A stretch of 64,000 bases of DNA from Pandoraea pulmonicola (GCF_000815105.2 NZ_CP010310.2:3224001-3288000), one strand, 5' to 3'. Positions 12,289 to 23,224 are shown, counted from the first letter of the stretch. The notes: generated by a model from the letters alone, not told the origin. Numbers and translations are program-made.

Positions 12289-12422
12289 AGGGGCGCCTAC
12301 CGTCGGCATCGACCGCAAATGGCCCGGGAAACGGCGTCATTGCTGGTTTTCGGATCAGCACGGCCGCCCGCTCGGAGATTTCCGAGTCCCCCTGCGGCTA
12401 ACCGCGCACCGCGACAGAGAAC

Positions 12423-14051
12423 TCAGGACGACGCCTGATAATCGCGAAACCGCTCTCGCAACTTGAGCTTCAGCATCTTTCCCGTCGCGGTGTGCGGTAT
12501 CTCGTCGACGAAGACCACGTCGTCGGGAATCCACCATTTCACCACCCGTCCCTCGTAGAAGGCCAGCACGTCTTCGCGCGTGAGCGACGAGCCCGGCTTG
12601 CGCACCACCACCAGCAACGGCCGCTCCTCCCACTTCGGGTGCCGGATCGCAATGCACGCCGCCTCGTGAATGTCGGGATGTGCCATGGCGATGTTCTCGA
12701 CGTCGATGGAACTGATCCACTCGCCGCCGGACTTGATCACGTCCTTGCTGCGATCGGTGATCTGCACGTAGCCTTCCGGATCGATGGTGGCCACGTCGCC
12801 CGTGGGAAACCAGCCGTCCACCAATGGCGACGTCTCCGTGCGGAAGTAGCGATCGAGCACCCATGGTCCGCGCGCGTACAGATCGCCGAACGCCTTGCCG
12901 TCCCATGGCAGTTCCTCGCCTTCGGGGCCCACGATCTTCAGGTCCACGCCGTAGATGGCAGTGCCCTGCTTCTCAAGGATGTGCTGTTGCGCCTCGGCGG
13001 GCAGATCGCGGTGATGCTTGCGCAGGTGGCACAGCGTGCCGAGCGGCGACATCTCGCTCATGCCCCACGCGTGGATGACGCGCACACCGTAGTCCTTCTC
13101 GAAGGTCTGCAGCATCGCGGGCGGGCATGCCGAGCCGCCGATCACCGTGCGCTCCAGCGTCGAGAAGCGCGCGCCGACGGACTTCACATGAGTGAGCAAG
13201 CCGAGCCAGACCGTGGGCACCCCGGCGGAGAACGTCACGCCCTCCGCTTCGAACAGCTCGTAGAGCGACTTCCCGTCGAGATCCTTGCCCGGAAACACGA
13301 GCTTGGCGCCGACCAGTGCGCTCGAATACGGCAACCCCCACGCGTTGACGTGAAACATCGGCACGACCGGCAGCACGGCGTCGCGCGCGGACATCGCCAT
13401 CGCGTCGGGCAGCGAGGCGCCGAACGCATGCAGCACCGTCGAGCGATGACTGTAGAGCACGCCCTTCGGATTGCCCGTCGTGCCGGACGTGTAGCAAAGA
13501 CCCGAGGCGGTGTTCTCGTCCAGGGATGGCCATGCAAACTCGCCGTCTTCGGCGGCGAGCAGATCGTCGTAGCAGAGCAAAGCGAGTTGGGAGTCCGGCA
13601 GATGCGCGCGCCCGGTCATCGCGATCCAGCCCTGCACGGTCGGGCACTGCGGCGCGATCGCTTCGACGAGCGGCAGGAAGTTGATGTCGAACGCGACGAA
13701 ACGATCTTCGGCGTGATTCACGATGTATGCGATCTGCTCGGGAAACAACCGCGGATTGATCGTATGCACCACGCTGCCCATTCCCGACACGGCGTAATAC
13801 AGCTCCAGGTGGCGGTACCCGTTCCAGGCCAGCGTGCCCACGCGCTCCCCGTCGCGCACGCCCAGCCGGCGCAGTGCCTGGGCAAGCTGGCGAGCGCGTC
13901 GCTCCGCTTCGCGCCACGTATAGCGGTGGATGTCGCCCTCCACGCGGCGCGACACGATTTCGGTGTCGCCATGGTGGCGGGCGGCATGCGTGATCAGCGA
14001 GGAAATCAATAGCGGCGCGGCCATCATCTGGCCGAGGAGCGGTGTTGCCAT
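12423..14051 (-). CDS. Acyl-CoA ligase (AMP-forming, medium/long-chain or methylthiopropionyl type)
   Basis: Activates a carboxylic acid to its CoA thioester through an acyl-adenylate. The protein has 542 residues. Motifs: the P-loop-like [18 protein letters not shown] (A3), the YGMSE-equivalent AWGMSEMSP (A5), GDVATID, and [15 protein letters not shown] (A8/hinge). The late Lys region is [13 protein letters not shown]. The length and the GGEWIS variant resemble the DmdB/AlkK-like group rather than FadD. The start at 14051 has a GGAG site. It lies upstream of the liv transporter on the same strand, which may link import of an organic acid with its activation (inference). Confidence 0.87.
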   Translation of the reverse strand: MATPLLGQMMAAPLLISSLITHAARHHGDTEIVSRRVEGDIHRYTWREAERRARQLAQALRRLGVRDGERVGTLAWNGYRHLELYYAVSGMGSVVHTINPRLFPEQIAYIVNHAEDRFVAFDINFLPLVEAIAPQCPTVQGWIAMTGRAHLPDSQLALLCYDDLLAAEDGEFAWPSLDENTASGLCYTSGTTGNPKGVLYSHRSTVLHAFGASLPDAMAMSARDAVLPVVPMFHVNAWGLPYSSALVGAKLVFPGKDLDGKSLYELFEAEGVTFSAGVPTVWLGLLTHVKSVGARFSTLERTVIGGSACPPAMLQTFEKDYGVRVIHAWGMSEMSPLGTLCHLRKHHRDLPAEAQQHILEKQGTAIYGVDLKIVGPEGEELPWDGKAFGDLYARGPWVLDRYFRTETSPLVDGWFPTGDVATIDPEGYVQITDRSKDVIKSGGEWISSIDVENIAMAHPDIHEAACIAIRHPKWEERPLLVVVRKPGSSLTREDVLAFYEGRVVKWWIPDDVVFVDEIPHTATGKMLKLKLRERFRDYQASS

Positions 14052-14070
14052 GCGTCGAATCTCCAGAAAA

Positions 14071-14119
14071 GTCGGGAATACCGGAACTACGGGGATACGT
14101 CGGGAACAACTGTCGGGAA
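14071..14119. repeat. Three copies of GTCGGGAA upstream of the acyl-CoA ligase gene
   Basis: GTCGGGAA occurs at 14071-14078, 14099-14106 and 14112-14119, between the divergent ligase and selO genes. It could be a set of regulator sites. No strong promoter box was found beside it. Confidence 0.35.
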
Positions 14120-14333
14120 CGAATGGCGCCGGCCGGCACGCCTCGCGCATGCATCGGGCGCATTCGCGTACATTCATGCGGTTTGCAGATCATTCTTGAC
14201 GCGCGCGAGCGCCGGGTCAACGCTCATCGCTTGTGCAGCGCAACAGCCAAGATACGTAGCCATCGTACGCGAGCCGGCAGCGCGCCGCGGACACCTCAAG
14301 TAGAATATTTGTTCACCCTCAGGAACGTCCCCA

Positions 14334-15851
14334 ATGCCGGCCTCCGACCGCCCAGACGCTGCTCCCACTTCGCTCAAGCCCTTCGGACCGCTGCCGCTCG
14401 CCAACCGGTTTGCCAGGCTCGGCCCCGACTTCCACACGCGGCTCTCGCCACAACCGTTGCCCGCCCCCTATCTGGTCGGCTTCTCGGCCGACGCCGCACG
14501 CCTGCTCAGCTGGTCGCCCGAGGCTGCCCGCGATCCCGAATTTGTCGCGACCTTTGCGGGCAACACCCCATTGCAGGGCGGCGATCCGCTTGCGAGCGTG
14601 TATTCGGGCCACCAGTTCGGCGTGTGGGCCGGCCAACTCGGCGATGGCCGTGCGCTGCTGCTCGGCGAGGCCGACGGCCCCGGCGGCCGCTGGGAAATCC
14701 AGCTCAAGGGCAGCGGACTCACACCCTACTCGCGCATGGGCGACGGACGCGCCGTGCTGCGCTCGTCGATTCGCGAATTCCTCGGCTCGGAAGCGATGTT
14801 CCATCTCGGTGTGCCGACCACGCGCGCGCTGTGCGTGATCGGCTCCGACGCGCCGGTGCGGCGCGAGACCATCGAGACGGCTGCCGTCGTCACGCGCCTG
14901 TCGCCGAGCTTCATCCGCTTCGGACATTTCGAACACTTCTGGGCCAACGATCAGCACGGCGCGCTGCGCCAACTCGCCGACTTCACCATCGATCACCACT
15001 ATCCGCACTGCCGCGACGAGGCCAATCCATACCTCGCCCTGCTCGGCGCGGTGTGCGACGCGACGGCCGAACTCGTGGCGCACTGGCAGGCCGTGGGCTT
15101 CTGTCACGGTGTGATGAACACGGACAATATGTCCATTCTGGGTCTGACGATCGACTACGGCCCGTTCGGTTTTCTCGACGGCTTCGACGCGCACCACATC
15201 TGCAACCATTCCGACACGCAGGGCCGCTATGCGTATCAGGCGCAGCCGAACGTGGCGTACTGGAATCTGTTCTGTCTCGCGCAAGCGCTGCTGCCGCTGT
15301 TCGGCGAAGGCGAAGCCGCCGTCGAGCAGGCAAAGTCCGTGTTGCCGGTCTTCAAGACGCGCTTCGCCGACGAAATCGACCTGCGCATGCGCGCCAAACT
15401 CGGCCTGCGCGAATCGCACGCCGACGACGAAACGCTCATCAACGGCCTGTTCCGGTTGATGCACGAGGGCCGCGTCGATTTCACGCGCCTGTTCCGTACG
15501 CTGGCGACGCTCGAACTCGACAACCCTGCCACCGACGCCCCCATTCGCGACATGTTCATCGATCGCGAGGGTTTCGATGGGTGGGCGGCGAACTACCGGG
15601 CGCGCCTGCGCCACGAGGGCAGCACCGACGCGAAACGCGCGGTGGCCATGCGTCTCGTCAATCCGAAATACGTGCTGCGCAACCATCTGGCCGAAATCGC
15701 CATCCGGCAAGCCCGCGAGAAGGACTTCTCCGAGGTCGACACGCTCCTTCGCGTACTCTCGCATCCCTACGACGAACAGCCCGAATTCGAGCGCTACGCC
15801 GATCTGCCGCCCGACTGGGCCGGCCAACTCGAGGTCAGTTGCTCGTCCTGA
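14334..15851 (+). CDS. selO: SelO/YdiU family pseudokinase-fold protein adenylyltransferase
   Basis: SelO enzymes have a protein-kinase fold with ATP flipped, and transfer AMP to Ser/Thr/Tyr of target proteins, with a role in redox stress. The 505-residue protein has the family order: the N-terminal [18 protein letters not shown] segment, the [19 protein letters not shown] loop, the REFLGSEAM helix, [14 protein letters not shown] (catalytic-loop Asn) and the DYGPFGFLD metal motif. It ends in VSCSS, with Cys at the third-last position where the mammalian homologue has selenocysteine. Next to msrB, another redox-repair gene, 126 bases downstream. Confidence 0.93.
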   Translation: MPASDRPDAAPTSLKPFGPLPLANRFARLGPDFHTRLSPQPLPAPYLVGFSADAARLLSWSPEAARDPEFVATFAGNTPLQGGDPLASVYSGHQFGVWAGQLGDGRALLLGEADGPGGRWEIQLKGSGLTPYSRMGDGRAVLRSSIREFLGSEAMFHLGVPTTRALCVIGSDAPVRRETIETAAVVTRLSPSFIRFGHFEHFWANDQHGALRQLADFTIDHHYPHCRDEANPYLALLGAVCDATAELVAHWQAVGFCHGVMNTDNMSILGLTIDYGPFGFLDGFDAHHICNHSDTQGRYAYQAQPNVAYWNLFCLAQALLPLFGEGEAAVEQAKSVLPVFKTRFADEIDLRMRAKLGLRESHADDETLINGLFRLMHEGRVDFTRLFRTLATLELDNPATDAPIRDMFIDREGFDGWAANYRARLRHEGSTDAKRAVAMRLVNPKYVLRNHLAEIAIRQAREKDFSEVDTLLRVLSHPYDEQPEFERYADLPPDWAGQLEVSCSS

Positions 15852-15977
15852 GCGGCCGCTGGGCCCCACGGGCATTGCAGCATTGCAAAAGCGGCGCGCC
15901 GCCCCCATTTGTGAAAAGTCCGAAGACATTCGACGCGCGCCGGCCATCCACCTGCCGGCGCCCATCAGGAGACTCTC

Positions 15978-16400
15978 ATGAGCAAAGTGGAAAAATCCGA
16001 CGCCGACTGGCGTGCCCAACTCGACGACGTCGAGTATCAGGTCACCCGCCAAGCAGCCACCGAACGCGCCTTCACCGGCCGGTACTGGGACCACTGGAAG
16101 GACGGCACATACCGCTGCGTATGCTGCGGCGCGCCGCTGTTCGAATCCACCGAGAAGTTCGACGCCGGCTGCGGTTGGCCGAGCTATTCGAAGCCGATCG
16201 ACAAGGCGGGCATCGACGAAGTGATGGACTACAGCCACGGCATGGTGCGCGTGGAAGTCCGCTGCCACAATTGCGACGCTCACCTCGGCCACGTGTTCGA
16301 GGACGGTCCGCAGCCCACCGGGCTGCGCTACTGCATCAACTCGGCGTCGCTCAACTTCGAGGACAAGGACAGCCAGTCCGACAAGCCGAAGGACGCTTGA
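15978..16400 (+). CDS. msrB: Peptide-methionine (R)-S-oxide reductase MsrB
   Basis: Reduces methionine-(R)-sulfoxide in proteins with thioredoxin. The 140-residue protein has two zinc CxxC pairs (Cys47/Cys50 and Cys96/Cys99), a candidate resolving Cys65 in GCGWPS, and the catalytic Cys119 in [10 protein letters not shown] strong AGGAG site precedes the ATG. No signal peptide, so cytosolic. Confidence 0.96.
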   Translation: MSKVEKSDADWRAQLDDVEYQVTRQAATERAFTGRYWDHWKDGTYRCVCCGAPLFESTEKFDAGCGWPSYSKPIDKAGIDEVMDYSHGMVRVEVRCHNCDAHLGHVFEDGPQPTGLRYCINSASLNFEDKDSQSDKPKDA

Positions 16401-16516
16401 TAACGGATGCATGGACCGCACGCGCTCGCCCACGCGGGCGGCGTACGGGTCCACGAGTCCGCGCCAGCTCGGATTCGCCAGCCGAAGATCGCGCTTTTTC
16501 TTGCGTCATATCAGTG

Positions 16517-16562
16517 AAATCACGTGATTTTCAGATCGTTGTGACGAAACCTGGTGGTTTCG
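16517..16562. promoter_or_regulatory. Two dyads upstream of the OB-fold protein gene
   Basis: A perfect 14-base palindrome, AAATCACGTGATTT (16517-16530), is followed by an inverted repeat CGAAACC-tggt-GGTTTCG (16545-16562). They lie 48-93 bases before the start of the next gene, where operators would be expected. No convincing -35/-10 pair was found. Confidence 0.45.
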
Positions 16563-16609
16563 GCTGCTAAGCTGCGTGTGTCGTTCAACGCAAAACAGGA
16601 GCCCGATAC

Positions 16610-17035
16610 ATGTCCAAGAATTCCGACCGTCGCCGTTCGCTTGGCGCAGCCGCACTGCTGGCAGCCGGTAGCGCCGCCCTGATCGGTCAAGCGCATGCAC
16701 AGTACACCGGTCCGTCGGCACAACCCGCCGCCGGCGCCGGCGCGATTGCCGTGCCGACCGCCACGCCGCATGCCACGACCGTCGAGCAAGCGCTCGCCGC
16801 ACCGGATGACGCCACCGCCGTGATCGAGGGCTTCATCGTCAACAAACTCAAGCACGAGCACTACACGTTCCGCGACGCTGCGGGCAAGACGATCGAGATC
16901 GATCTCGACGACAAATACCTGCCGCCGGGTCAGGTCATCAACGACAAGACACGTGTTCGCATCACGGGCGAAGTCGACCGCCACCGCTTCCGCCCGAACG
17001 ACATCGATGTGAAGCGCATCGAGATCCTCCGGTAA
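16610..17035 (+). CDS. Periplasmic OB-fold stress protein (YgiW/YdeI, BOF family)
   Basis: A 141-residue secreted protein of the bacterial OB-fold (BOF) family, which includes E. coli YgiW and YdeI, linked to tolerance of peroxide, metals and cationic peptides. The N-terminus (MSKNSDRRRSLGAAALLAAG) is a signal peptide with an RRR start that may suit the Tat route; the likely cleavage is AHA|Q after residue 30. The mature part has the typical AVIEGFIV, DLDDKYLPPGQ and VRITGEVD strands. It is a single-gene unit with its own terminator. Confidence 0.85.
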   Translation: MSKNSDRRRSLGAAALLAAGSAALIGQAHAQYTGPSAQPAAGAGAIAVPTATPHATTVEQALAAPDDATAVIEGFIVNKLKHEHYTFRDAAGKTIEIDLDDKYLPPGQVINDKTRVRITGEVDRHRFRPNDIDVKRIEILR

Positions 17036-17057
17036 TCCTCCGTAACCCTCCGAATCG

Positions 17058-17087
17058 GCGGCACCGTGTCCCGGTGCCGCTTTTTTT
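17058..17087 (+). terminator. Intrinsic terminator after the OB-fold gene
   Basis: Perfect eight-base-pair GC-rich stem (GCGGCACC/GGTGCCGC) with a short loop, followed by seven T. Confidence 0.9.
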
Positions 17088-17204
17088 GCGCGAGCCACTG
17101 CCGCGGCGCTCATGCGAGTGCCCCGGCGGCTGTCATCGCGCAGTTCGCGCGCCGGCGCCACACCCGGCGCGGATTGCCATTGCGGCGAACGCGAGGCTTT
17201 GAAA

Positions 17205-17210
17205 TATAAT
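17205..17210 (+). promoter_or_regulatory. Candidate -10 box upstream of yciB
   Basis: Perfect TATAAT about 85 bases before the yciB ATG. A TTGCGG lies 19 bases upstream, a weak -35 at long spacing. Confidence 0.4.
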
Positions 17211-17295
17211 GCGACTTTCCGCCCGATAGCGCCCAGGCGCCGCGAGGCCGCATGCGGTCGACGTGGCAAGCCGGAGGCCCCCTAGCCGAGACTTC

Positions 17296-17829
17296 ATGAA
17301 ATTTCTTTTCGACCTGCTGCCGGTCATCCTCTTTTTCGTCGCCTTCAAGTTCGCCGGCATCTACGTCGCCACCGGCATCGCCATCGTCACCACGGTCGTG
17401 CAGGTCGCGTGGATGTGGGTGCGTCATCGCAAGGTCGAGCCCATGCAATGGGTGAGTCTGGCGATCATCGTGGTATTCGGCGGCGCCACCATGCTGCTGC
17501 ACGACGAGACCTTCATCAAATGGAAGCCGACGGCGCTGTACTGGCTGTTCGGCGTCACGCTGTTCGTCGCGGAACTGGTCTTCGACAAGAATCTCATCCG
17601 CGCGATGATGGAAAAGCAGATGGCCTTGCCCGAGAACCTCTGGCGTGCCGTGAATTTCAGCTGGGCGCTGTTCTTCCTCGCGATGGGCGCGCTCAACCTG
17701 GTGATCGCCTACCACTTCTCGACCGACACCTGGGTCGACTTCAAGCTCTTCGGCGGCATGGGGCTGATGGTGGTATTCATCGTCGTGCAGAGCCTGTGGC
17801 TCGCGAAGTACATCAAGCAGGACGAGTAA
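17296..17829 (+). CDS. yciB: Inner membrane septation protein YciB (IspZ)
   Basis: Polytopic inner-membrane protein of the YciB/IspZ family, involved in cell division and envelope synthesis through contacts with the divisome and elongasome. The 177-residue sequence shows about five hydrophobic helices and the typical start [14 protein letters not shown]. The conserved [13 protein letters not shown] and KPE-like central segments are present. The ATG at 17296 fits the family start; an in-frame start 33 bases upstream would add an unlikely Arg/Pro-rich leader. bolA follows after 16 bases. Confidence 0.93.
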   Translation: MKFLFDLLPVILFFVAFKFAGIYVATGIAIVTTVVQVAWMWVRHRKVEPMQWVSLAIIVVFGGATMLLHDETFIKWKPTALYWLFGVTLFVAELVFDKNLIRAMMEKQMALPENLWRAVNFSWALFFLAMGALNLVIAYHFSTDTWVDFKLFGGMGLMVVFIVVQSLWLAKYIKQDE

Positions 17830-17845
17830 CGCAGGAGCCACCGTC

Positions 17846-18109
17846 ATGAGCATCGAACAGCAAATCGAAACGCGGCTCACCGCCGCGCTCGCCCCGCTCG
17901 AGTTCTCGCTGGAGAACGACAGCGCCCGTCACGCCGGGCACGCCGGCGCGGCGTCCGGCGGGCATTACAACCTGCGGATCGTCTCCGCGGCATTTACCGG
18001 ACGTAACCGCGTGGCGCGTCACCGGCTGGTGTATGATGCGCTAGCCGATTTGATGCAGAACGGCATCCACGCCCTCGCCATCGTCGCGCTCGCTCCCGGC
18101 GAAGCGTGA
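17846..18109 (+). CDS. bolA: BolA family protein
   Basis: An 87-residue BolA/IbaG-type protein. Such proteins pair with monothiol glutaredoxins and act in iron-sulfur or redox regulation, and some bind DNA. Visible family parts are the GHYNLRIVSAAFTG strand, RHRLVYDAL (usual RH-x-x-VY) and the ALAIVALAP end. The usual invariant His of the [Fe-S] site is present near the C-terminal half. It lies between yciB and the parvulin gene, a common betaproteobacterial order. Confidence 0.92.
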   Translation: MSIEQQIETRLTAALAPLEFSLENDSARHAGHAGAASGGHYNLRIVSAAFTGRNRVARHRLVYDALADLMQNGIHALAIVALAPGEA

Positions 18110-18171
18110 TTCGCGTGAAACGCGTCCCCCGTCGATTAATCTTGCCTCCGTCATTCGTTAGGAAAAACAGC

Positions 18172-18966
18172 ATGGCATTGAAACTCGCCCGCACGGCGCT
18201 GGCGCTCGGCGCCGCCGTGTCGCTGACCGCCGTTACTCTCCCCGCTCTCGCTCAGAACGTTGCCGTCGTGAACGGCACGCCGGTGCCTGTGTCGCGCGCC
18301 GACGCCATGGTGCGCGAAATGGTGCGTCAAGGGCAGCCGAACTCGCCGCAATTGCAGCAGCAAGTGCGCGAAGAGCTGATCAAGCGCGAAATTCTGGCGC
18401 AAGCGGCCGTGAGCAAGGGCCTGGCCAATCAGGCCGACGTCAAGGCGCAACTCAAGCTGGCCGAGCAAGGCGTGCTCATTCGCGCGCTGATCGGCGAGTT
18501 CCAGAAGAGCTCGCCGATCACCGACGCCGAAGTGCAGGCGCGCTACGACCAGTTGAAGAAGCAGTTCGGCGACAAGGAATATCACGCACGCCACATCCTG
18601 GTGCCGAGCGAAGACACGGCCAAGGAAATCATCGCCAAGCTCAAGGGCGGTGCGAAGTTCGCCGACCTCGCCAAGCAGTACTCGAAGGATCCGGGCTCGG
18701 CACAGAACGGCGGCGATCTCGACTGGTCGCCGGCCAATGCCTACGTCCCGGAATTCGCCGACGCGCTGCAGAAGCTGCAAAAGGGTCAGTACTCGCAGAC
18801 GCCGGTCAAGACGCAGTTCGGCTACCACGTGATCGAGCTGGATGACACGCGCGACGCGCAGATCCCGCCGCTCTCGGACGTCAAGCCGCAACTCATGCAG
18901 CAAATGCAGGAAGAGAAGCTGCAAGGCTTTATCGACGGTCTCGAGAAGAAGGCCAAGATTCAGTAA
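18172..18966 (+). CDS. Secreted parvulin-type peptidyl-prolyl isomerase
   Basis: A 264-residue periplasmic foldase of the PpiC/SurA/PrsA type. The signal peptide runs to about residue 27 (PALA|Q). A SurA-like N-terminal helical domain is followed by one rotamase domain from about residue 140: EYHARHILV, KYS-type QYSKDPGSAQNGGDLDW and TQFGYHVIELDD are the usual marks. The ATG at 18172, after an AGGA site, gives a proper signal peptide. It ends with its own terminator. Likely helps outer-membrane protein folding; which paralogue is uncertain. Confidence 0.92.
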   Translation: MALKLARTALALGAAVSLTAVTLPALAQNVAVVNGTPVPVSRADAMVREMVRQGQPNSPQLQQQVREELIKREILAQAAVSKGLANQADVKAQLKLAEQGVLIRALIGEFQKSSPITDAEVQARYDQLKKQFGDKEYHARHILVPSEDTAKEIIAKLKGGAKFADLAKQYSKDPGSAQNGGDLDWSPANAYVPEFADALQKLQKGQYSQTPVKTQFGYHVIELDDTRDAQIPPLSDVKPQLMQQMQEEKLQGFIDGLEKKAKIQ

Positions 18967-18990
18967 GCGTCCAACGCCGCACCGAGAAAA

Positions 18991-19016
18991 CCCGCCGTTC
19001 GCCGGCGGGTTTTTTT
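18991..19016 (+). terminator. Intrinsic terminator after the parvulin gene
   Basis: Stem CCCGCCG/CGGCGGG with a five-base loop, followed by seven T. Confidence 0.92.
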
Positions 19017-19051
19017 ATGCCTTCACGGGACGCACGCCGTCGATGTTCATG

Positions 19052-19087
19052 AAAAAACCGCCAGACCCTGATGAAGGGACTGGCGGT
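19052..19087 (-). terminator. Intrinsic terminator of purL
   Basis: On the minus strand an eight-base-pair stem (ACCGCCAG/CTGGCGGT) with an inner CCC/GGG pair is followed by six T. It lies 50 bases beyond the purL stop, and it stands back-to-back with the terminator of the converging parvulin gene. Confidence 0.88.
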
Positions 19088-19136
19088 CGATCGATGCTGC
19101 GCTACTACGAGGCTGGTGCACGACGGCACAACGCCG

Positions 19137-22100
19137 TCAGGCTACCCAGCGGCGAGCGTTGCGGAACATGCGCATCCACGGGCTGTTTTCGCCCCACTGC
19201 GCAGGCGCCCAGCTCATCTGCACCGTACGGAACACGCGCTCCGGGTGCGGCATCATGACCGTGAAGCGGCCATCGGCCGTCGTCACCGAGGTGAGACCGC
19301 GCGGCGAGCCGTTCGGGTTGAACGGATACTGCTCGGTCGGCTGGCCACGGTGGTCGACGAAGCGCATCGCCGCAATCGCCTGATCGATATTGCCCTGCTG
19401 ACCGAAGTTGGCGAAGCCTTCACCGTGCGCGATCACGATCGGCAGTTGCGAACCGGCCATGTCCTTGAAGAACAACGACGGCGAATCGAGCACTTCCACT
19501 TGCGTAAGACGCGCTTCGTACTTCGACTGGTTGTACGTGAACTTCGGCCATGCGGCGGCGCCCGGAATCAGGTTCGACAGGTTGCTCATCATCTGACAGC
19601 CGTTGCACACGCCCAACGCGAACGTGTCCGCACGGTTGAAGAAGCCGGCGAACTGCTCGGCAAGCGTCGGGTTGAACAGGATGGTCTTCGCCCAGCCTTC
19701 GCCGGCGCCCAGCGTATCACCATACGAGAAGCCACCGCAGGCAATGAAGCCCTTGAACGCTTCGAGCGAGTGACGGCCCGCAAGCAGGTCGCTCATGTGC
19801 ACGTCGTAGGCGTCGAAGCCGGCCTTGTCCAGCACGTACGCCATTTCCAGATGCGAGTTCACGCCCTGCTCACGCAGGACTGCGATCTTCGGCCGAACGC
19901 CCGTCGCGATGAACGGCGCGGCGATGTCCTCATTGGCATCGAACGTGAGCTTCGGCGAAAGGCCAGGATCGCTCGTGTCGTTCAGCGCTTCGTATTCGGC
20001 ATCGGCAGCCGCCGGGTTGTCGCGCAGGCGCGCGATGCGCCAGCTGACTTCCGACCACACACGTTGCAGTTCCGCACGCGGGGCGCCGAACACCTTCTTG
20101 GCGTCGCGATAGATTTCGATGACGTCGTTCGTGTTCGGCTTGCCGATCACGTTCGTGCAGGCCGACAGACCGGCGTCACGCAATGCTTGGAGCACCGCGT
20201 CGCGCTCGGCGGCCCGCACCTGGATCACTCCCCCCAGTTCTTCGGAGAAGAGCGCGCGCAGCGTCTTGTCCTCGCGGCGGCCGACCGTCTGCTTTGCCCA
20301 GTCCTTGGCATCGCCGTAGTCCGACTCGAAACCTTCGTCGAGCGTGAGCATGTCGACGTTGAGCGACACCCCCACGTGGCCCGCGAACGCCATCTCGGCC
20401 ACCGTCGCGAACAGACCGCCGTCGGAACGATCGTGATAGGCGAGCAGCTTGCCTTCGCGGTTGAGCGTCTGAATGGCGTCGAAGAAACGCTTGAGGTCGG
20501 CCGGATCGTCGAGGTCCGGCGCCACGTCGCCGATCTGCTGCGTGACCTGCGCGAGAATGCTGCCGCCCAGGCGGTTCTTGTTGCGGCCCAGGTCGATCGA
20601 GATCAACACCGTCTCGCCCACTTCGGCAACCGTGCGCAATTGCGGCGTCAGATGGCCGCGCACGTCCTCGATGGGGGCAAATGCCGACACGATCAGCGAA
20701 ACCGGCGCCACTACGTCCTTGGCGCGGCCGGCGTCTTCCCATTTCGTGCGCATCGACAGGGAATCCTTGCCAACCGGAATCGACAGGCCCAGCGCCGGGC
20801 AAAGCTCCATGCCGACCGCCTTGACCGTATCGAACAGCGCGGCGTCCTCGCCTTCGGTGCCGCATGCGGCCATCCAGTTGGCCGACAGCTTGATCTGGTC
20901 GAGCGACGCAATCGGCGCCGCGGCGATATTGGTGATCGCCTCCCCAACGGCCATGCGGCCCGACGCCGGCGCATCGATGACGGCCAGCGGCGTGCGCTCG
21001 CCCATCGTCATCGCTTCGCCGCGATAGCCCGAGTAGTCCATCAGCGAGATCGCACAATCGGCCACCGGCACTTGCCACGGACCGACCATCTGGTCGCGTG
21101 CGGTCAGGCCGCCCACGGTACGGTCGCCAATGGTGATGAGGAACGACTTGCTCGCCACCGTCGGATGGCGCAGCACGGCGCGTGCGACCTCGTCGAGCGA
21201 CAGCCCCGTCACGTCCACCGGCGGCAGCTCCGCCTTGATGCGCTTGACGTCGCGATGCATGCGCGGCGGCTTGCCAAGCAACACGTCCATCGGCATGTCG
21301 ACCGGATCCGGCGACTCGGGGTGCATCGGATCGACGAGCTTGAGCTGACGTTCGTCCGTGGCCACGCCGACCACGGCCACCGGGCAGCGCTCGCGCTGGC
21401 ACACGGCCTGGAACGCCGGGAAGCTGTCCGGCGCGATGGCCAGTACATAACGCTCCTGCGCTTCGTTGCTCCAGATTTCGGCCGGCGACATGCCCGACTC
21501 TTCGAGCTGCACCTGACGCAGGTCGAAACGCGCGCCCTTGTCGGCTCCATCAACCAGTTCGGGGAAGGCGTTCGACAGACCGCCCGCGCCCACGTCGTGA
21601 ATCGACAGAATCGGGTTCGCTTCGCCCTGACGCCAGCACCAGTTGATGACCTCCTGTGCGCGACGCTCGATTTCCGGGTTGCCTCGCTGCACCGAATCGA
21701 AGTCGAGTTCGGCCGTGTTGGTGCCGGTCGCCATCGAGCTGGCGGCGCCCCCGCCCATGCCGATGCGCATGCCCGGGCCGCCGATCTGGATGAGCAGCGT
21801 GCCGGCCGGCAGATCGTGCTTGTGCGTGTGCTGGTCCGCGATGTTGCCCAGGCCGCCCGCGATCATGATGGGCTTGTGATAGCCGCGGACGCGGCCGCCG
21901 ACGTTCTGTTCGTAGGCGCGGAAATAGCCGCCGAGATTCGGGCGGCCGAATTCATTGTTGAACGCGGCGCCGCCGAGCGGGCCGTCGATCATGATCTGCA
22001 GCGGCGACGCGATGCGATCCGGGCGACCATAGTCGACGCCCTTGTCGTCGGGCTTGCGCAGCGACGGCGGCACCGTCACGTCGAGATCGTTCTCCCACGC

Positions 22101-23168
22101 TTCGCGCGCATCCGGCAGCGCCAGGTTCGACACCGTGAAACCGGTCAGCCCCGACTTCGGCGTGGAGCCGCGGCCCGTGGCGCCTTCGTCGCGAATTTCG
22201 CCGCCCGCGCCCGTCGATGCGCCCGGGAACGGTGAAATCGCCGTCGGGTGGTTGTGCGTCTCGACCTTCATCAACGTGTGCGTGAGCTCCACGCTGCGGC
22301 CGTACTTGCCGTCGGCGCCGCGCGGATACCAGCGCTCGACCTCGGCGCCTTCCATCACCGAAGCGTTGTCCGAATAGGCCACGACCGTGCCCTGCGGATG
22401 CAACTGGTGGGTGTTCTTGATCATCTGGAACAGCGACTTGTCCTGCGCCTCGCCGTCGATGGTCCACTGCGCGTTGAAGATCTTGTGGCGGCAGTGCTCG
22501 CTGTTCGCCTGCGCGAACATCATCAGTTCCACATCGGTCGGATTGCGCTTGAGCGTCGTGAACGCGTCGACCAGATATTCGATTTCGTCGTCGGCGAGCG
22601 CAAGGCCCAGATCGCGGTTCGCGGCTTCGAGCGCGCTGCGCCCGGCGCCGATCACGTCGACCGTCTGCAGCGGCTTGGCGGGCAGCTCGACGAAGAGCGC
22701 CTCGGCATCCTTGCGGGTGGCGACGACCGTCTCGGTCATGCGGTCATGCAGAACGTCGGCCACGCGGGCCAGCACGTCGGCGGCGAGCGACTTCTTGCCG
22801 CCGAGCAGGCCGGATTTCACGCCGATGGTGTATTCGACGGCGCGCTCGATGCGGCGCACGTCAGCGATACCGCAGTTGTGGGCGATGTCGGTCGCCTTGC
22901 TCGCCCACGGCGAAATCGTGCCCAGACGCGGGATCACCAGCAACTGGTCGCCCACCGGCTCCTCTTGCACCGGCTCGCCGTAAGTCAGCAGACCGGACAC
23001 GCGCGCCACGTCTTCGCTCGACAGGGGCTCGGCGCTGGCCACGAGATGCACGTAGCGGGCGTCGATGCGTACGATCGAACTGTCGATGGCTTGCAGGGTC
23101 TGCAAAAGACGTTGCTGGCGGAATTCGGAAAGCGCCAAGGCGCCGGCGAAGCAGGCAATGTGAGTCAT
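19137..23168 (-). CDS. purL: Phosphoribosylformylglycinamidine synthase PurL (large type)
   Basis: Fourth step of purine synthesis: converts FGAR, glutamine and ATP to FGAM. The 1343-residue single-chain form is typical of proteobacteria. It has an N-terminal PurS-like domain, two AIR-synthase-like domains (with [20 protein letters not shown] and [12 protein letters not shown]) and a C-terminal class I glutamine amidotransferase. In the latter the nucleophile is Cys in GVCNGCQMM, with His/Glu in HPERVFR. It stands alone on its strand, with its own promoter candidate and terminator. Confidence 0.98.
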   Translation of the reverse strand: MTHIACFAGALALSEFRQQRLLQTLQAIDSSIVRIDARYVHLVASAEPLSSEDVARVSGLLTYGEPVQEEPVGDQLLVIPRLGTISPWASKATDIAHNCGIADVRRIERAVEYTIGVKSGLLGGKKSLAADVLARVADVLHDRMTETVVATRKDAEALFVELPAKPLQTVDVIGAGRSALEAANRDLGLALADDEIEYLVDAFTTLKRNPTDVELMMFAQANSEHCRHKIFNAQWTIDGEAQDKSLFQMIKNTHQLHPQGTVVAYSDNASVMEGAEVERWYPRGADGKYGRSVELTHTLMKVETHNHPTAISPFPGASTGAGGEIRDEGATGRGSTPKSGLTGFTVSNLALPDAREAWENDLDVTVPPSLRKPDDKGVDYGRPDRIASPLQIMIDGPLGGAAFNNEFGRPNLGGYFRAYEQNVGGRVRGYHKPIMIAGGLGNIADQHTHKHDLPAGTLLIQIGGPGMRIGMGGGAASSMATGTNTAELDFDSVQRGNPEIERRAQEVINWCWRQGEANPILSIHDVGAGGLSNAFPELVDGADKGARFDLRQVQLEESGMSPAEIWSNEAQERYVLAIAPDSFPAFQAVCQRERCPVAVVGVATDERQLKLVDPMHPESPDPVDMPMDVLLGKPPRMHRDVKRIKAELPPVDVTGLSLDEVARAVLRHPTVASKSFLITIGDRTVGGLTARDQMVGPWQVPVADCAISLMDYSGYRGEAMTMGERTPLAVIDAPASGRMAVGEAITNIAAAPIASLDQIKLSANWMAACGTEGEDAALFDTVKAVGMELCPALGLSIPVGKDSLSMRTKWEDAGRAKDVVAPVSLIVSAFAPIEDVRGHLTPQLRTVAEVGETVLISIDLGRNKNRLGGSILAQVTQQIGDVAPDLDDPADLKRFFDAIQTLNREGKLLAYHDRSDGGLFATVAEMAFAGHVGVSLNVDMLTLDEGFESDYGDAKDWAKQTVGRREDKTLRALFSEELGGVIQVRAAERDAVLQALRDAGLSACTNVIGKPNTNDVIEIYRDAKKVFGAPRAELQRVWSEVSWRIARLRDNPAAADAEYEALNDTSDPGLSPKLTFDANEDIAAPFIATGVRPKIAVLREQGVNSHLEMAYVLDKAGFDAYDVHMSDLLAGRHSLEAFKGFIACGGFSYGDTLGAGEGWAKTILFNPTLAEQFAGFFNRADTFALGVCNGCQMMSNLSNLIPGAAAWPKFTYNQSKYEARLTQVEVLDSPSLFFKDMAGSQLPIVIAHGEGFANFGQQGNIDQAIAAMRFVDHRGQPTEQYPFNPNGSPRGLTSVTTADGRFTVMMPHPERVFRTVQMSWAPAQWGENSPWMRMFRNARRWVA

Positions 23169-23218
23169 GGAAGGACGGAAGGCGAGGCGTTCAAAACGCG
23201 GGGGAACGACAAACCGGG

Positions 23219-23224
23219 ATTATA
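23219..23224 (-). promoter_or_regulatory. Candidate -10 box of purL
   Basis: Perfect TATAAT on the minus strand about 50 bases before the purL ATG, with GTGTAA at a 16-base spacing as a weak -35. Confidence 0.45.

Noticed and set aside
19071..22235. A 1054-codon open frame on the plus strand.
   Set aside because: Antisense shadow of purL, with Arg/His/Val-rich composition and no family features.
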